A stretch of 64,000 nt of DNA, from positions 1-64,000 of the forward strand of contig JASJFT010000176.1 of the NCBI GenBank assembly GCA_030770425.1. Direction: 5' to 3'. This document shows, piece after piece, positions 61,601-64,000 of this stretch (position 1 is its first letter; every line of letters starts with the position of its first letter). A program made the position numbers and the translations under genes. The stretch is from Darksidea phi. Lineage: Eukaryota; Ascomycota; Dothideomycetes; Pleosporales; Lentitheciaceae. The notes under the pieces were generated by a model. The model was given only the letters and a program-made list of their open reading frames with translations, was not told where the DNA came from and made no database searches.

Positions 61601-62666
61601 CTAATAAAGCTTAGCTATATTAAACTCCTATATAAACTAGAGGAGGTAGTTTATATACTAATAGTATATAAGGAAGGACTAAGGTTCTAAATAAATAGGA
61701 AGAGTATAGATATACTTAAAAAGAATAGTATTACTATACTAACTAGTAGAGATAATTATAATAAGAGATAGGATTTTAAGAATATTAAAGAATAAAGTAG
61801 AGAAATCTAGAAGTAGATATATCTTCTTATACTTATACTAAGAGAGACTATTTTATACCTAAGCTAATAGTATTCTAGATACTTACTAGTAAGAGTCTAA
61901 AATATAAAAATAAAGGTACCTAAAGAGATATAATATATAATAATTTATTATCTTTTAGATAAATATTTATAAAGATATAAATAGAATTTCTCTTACTAGA
62001 AGAGCTATAGATAAACGAGTAATTTAATATAATTATAAGTTATAATAGATAGTAGTTAATAATTACTAAGTATTATTAGGTTATACTATTATAATAGGTA
62101 TTAAGACTAAATTAAATAGAGTTTAGGCTAGTCCCGAAGTCTTTATAAAGATATTATAAGTAAGTAGAATAACTATAGAGATTATACTTAATAAATAATT
62201 CTTATATAAAATTAATAAGTATCTACTAAATAGAAGTTACTAAAAATTATTTATAAGAGAAGTAGTAATATTATTACTACTAGTATAAGGACCTATAAGA
62301 ATATATATAGACTATAAGCTATAATAGTAATAGGTAAAAGTTATAAATATATACTAATAATAGATTAATACTTAAGTTATATATATTTTTTAATTAAACT
62401 AACTATATATTATAAAATTAGGGTTAAGGGCTATAAGACTAAAAAGACTATAAAAACCTCCTATTAAGATAGTAGGGTATAATATAGATACTAAATACTT
62501 AAGAGATCTTCTCTATAAAATTATTTTTTTCTTTAGAAATAGAATTTTTTAGAAGTATAGATACTTAGGTAAACTTTTCTAAAGGAAGTAAGAGGACTAA
62601 TAGAATACGTCGTAGTAAATAACTCTCTATAAGGACTAGGACGGTCTTTAGAAAAGAGGGAGACTA

Positions 62667-62852
62667 TATTATATCTACTTCTACTAGAGGACTTCTAGAT
62701 TATTATCGGCCTAGCTATAGTTATATACTAGACCCTATATAGTCCTATATCCTACTATTATATCTTCTTAAGAATTTATCTTATCTCTATCCGAATATAA
62801 CTCTTTTACTATCTTAGTATTTTTATACCTATTTATCTATATATATCTTATA
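62667..62852 (+). repeat. 3' LTR of element A'
   Basis: 186 bp, direct repeat of 46162-46347, preceded by a polypurine tract and followed by CTATC. Confidence 0.9.
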
Positions 62853-62872
62853 CTATCTAGAAGATTTATAAC
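62853..62872 (-). repeat. Sliver of the E1 5' LTR between A' and E2
   Basis: After the CTATC duplication, 15 bases (TAGAAGATTTATAAC) continue the E1 LTR exactly where it was cut at 46161 (compare the 31695 LTR: AGAAGATTCGTAAC). Then the LTR of E2 begins. Confidence 0.8.
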
Positions 62873-63336
62873 TATTATTACGAACTAAATATATACTACG
62901 GAATAATAGTAAGAAGAGCTACTTAAGATTAAATCTATTACTAGCTCTAATATAGAGTACGAAGATTATAACTATAGTATAAACGATAATTAGTATAAAT
63001 AGCTCTACTAAGTTATATAATAGATCTATATCTTAGTAAAGATAGATCTAAGGGTTATATAATAGCTTAGTAGATCTATTAGGATAGAGCTACGGAGCTA
63101 TAGCTTAGTAGATCTATAGATATAAAGCTATAAATCTAAGAAAACTAAATTAATATATAATAATTATAAATCTCTTAGATAGTTTTCTTCCCTTATAGTT
63201 AATTTAAATTTAGATTAATCCTAGCCTATTAACGTAATTAAACTATTACCTACTTATTCCTACTCCTCTATTTCTATCTTAAGTATAAACCCTAAACGAG
63301 ACTAAATAACCTATTAGGTCTAGACCCCGTTTAATA
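62873..63336 (+). repeat. 5' LTR of element E2 (C-type LTR, 464 bp)
   Basis: Complete copy of the C-type LTR, reverse-complementary to 31695-32145. Starts TATTATTACG and ends CCGTTTAATA, the RIP products of TG...CA ends. Confidence 0.85.
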
Positions 63337-64000
63337 TCTTAACTATCTAGTAGGTAGGAATAGCTAACTATAATAGTAGGAGAGGAAACCTAATAAAGCG
63401 AAGCGGTATAGCTACTAACTTAGGTCGAACCCTTAGAGGTAGAAAGTTATAGGGAATTTAGTTTCCTAGAAGATAGTATAACTATAGAAAATTTTAAAAG
63501 AGTTATTAAGAATTAGTATATATTTAAAAAAAGAGAAGATATACTAGAAGTCTAGCTTATAGAATTAACTATCTAACTTTAAAGATATATAAGTAAACTA
63601 TTAAAGCTTAGAGAACTAGAGAAGTTTAATAGAACTAGATCGAAGCTTAGAGGATTTTTAGCTAATATAGTAATCTATCTCGATCTTAATAGAATAAAGC
63701 TATCTACTAAAAGCGATAAAGTATCGTTCGTAGCTATCTAGTTTATAGGGAAGACTATTACTTAGTTTAAAATATATCTAAACGAATAACTATAACTACC
63801 CGAAGCTTAACGAAGTAATAAAATAAAGACTATCTTCTTAAGTTATAAGTACTTTAAGAATAAGTTATATATTATCTTTAGAGATATTAATTTAAAGAGA
63901 CTAGTAAAATAAAAGATTATACGTCTTAAATAGACGAAATCTATTATAACCTATACGTCTAAGTTTAAATAACTTACTACGAAAATCTAATAGGGAGAGG
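62873..64000 (+). mobile_element. Ty3/Gypsy element E2, 5' LTR and start of gag, runs off window
   Basis: Same family as E1 but in opposite orientation. The 464-bp LTR (62873-63336) is followed by internal sequence that matches, in reverse complement, the E1 region 45,340-46,006 up to the end of the window. Inserted in the E1 5' LTR after ATAAC (62868-62872), its presumed target site. Confidence 0.85.

Larger units (their letters stand above)
46162..62852 (+). mobile_element. Ty3/Gypsy element A' (second copy of A), interrupted by B
   Basis: Inverted copy of A. LTRs at 46162-46347 and 62667-62852 (186 bp each), target duplication CTATC (46157-46161 and 62853-62857), and polypurine tract GAAAAGAGGGAGA before the 3' LTR. 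Mutated RT on the plus strand at about 49,190-49,540 (LYINYKDLNKIIIKNYYLIPLI, then YLDNILIY). Subtracting B (8,109 bp) and one extra 5-bp target copy leaves 8,577 bp, identical in length to A. Inserted into the 5' LTR of E1. Confidence 0.9.

Noticed and set aside
18780..64000. Centromere or mitochondrial DNA as an explanation for the AT-rich block
   Set aside because: Mitochondrial genes are absent, and the block is fully explained by LTR retrotransposons with CpA-to-TpA mutation. A centromeric location cannot be judged from sequence alone.

Overview
The window reads as nuclear DNA of a filamentous ascomycete (Pezizomycotina). Genes carry several 46-89 bp introns with GTAAGT-like donors and CTAAC/CTGAT branch sites. 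The gene families are fungal: HET, NACHT-ankyrin-CorA, DUF6536, FunK1-type kinase, a fungal F-box protein and a Tad-like LINE. The right-hand 45 kb carries an extreme repeat-induced point mutation (RIP) signature.

The window has two compartments that meet at about 18,780. The left one (1-18,780) has balanced base composition and holds rapidly evolving accessory genes, many of them broken. From left to right: a 100-bp tandem repeat; a three-exon coiled-coil protein (minus, 315-2185); an F-box pseudogene (minus, 3551-4083); a DUF6536 membrane-protein gene lacking its 5' end (minus, 4387-6572); a nine-exon NACHT/ankyrin/CorA-like gene with one in-frame stop and one frameshift (minus, 6585-11156); an ACC-synthase-like PLP enzyme (plus, 11830-13187); the C-terminal relic of a HET-associated gene (minus, about 13395-13670); a 5'-truncated LINE fragment with a poly(A) tail; an intact single-exon HET-domain gene (minus, 14456-16417); and a frameshifted N-terminal fragment of a FunK1-type kinase gene (plus, 17449-18433).

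The right compartment (18,780-64,000) is AT-rich, almost devoid of the dinucleotides CA and TG, and has no open frame of 60 codons. It is not structureless. LTR pairs, 5-bp target-site duplications, polypurine tracts and mutated reverse-transcriptase motifs resolve a nest of Ty3/Gypsy-type retrotransposons. Element D (plus) is the visible host. It is interrupted by A (minus, 19668-28244) and by E1 (minus, from 31695). E1 contains F (plus, 33041-39663), which itself carries a solo B LTR. The 5' LTR of E1 is interrupted by A' (plus, 46162-62852) and then by E2 (plus, from 62873, running off the window). A' contains a complete B (minus, 50512-58620). Removing B plus one target duplication from A' gives 8,577 bp, exactly the length of A, which supports the reconstruction.

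Functionally, the left part looks like a non-self-recognition/incompatibility gene island (STAND NTPase with ankyrins and a membrane-pore-like CorA tail, HET domains, F-box, FunK1) decaying beside silenced heterochromatin. Two premature TAG codons in it (10,524 and 13,476) are of the CAG-to-TAG type that RIP produces. Five introns supported by family alignment, and possibly a sixth, end in AAG rather than CAG or TAG. Family assignments rest on motifs recognised by eye, with no database search.
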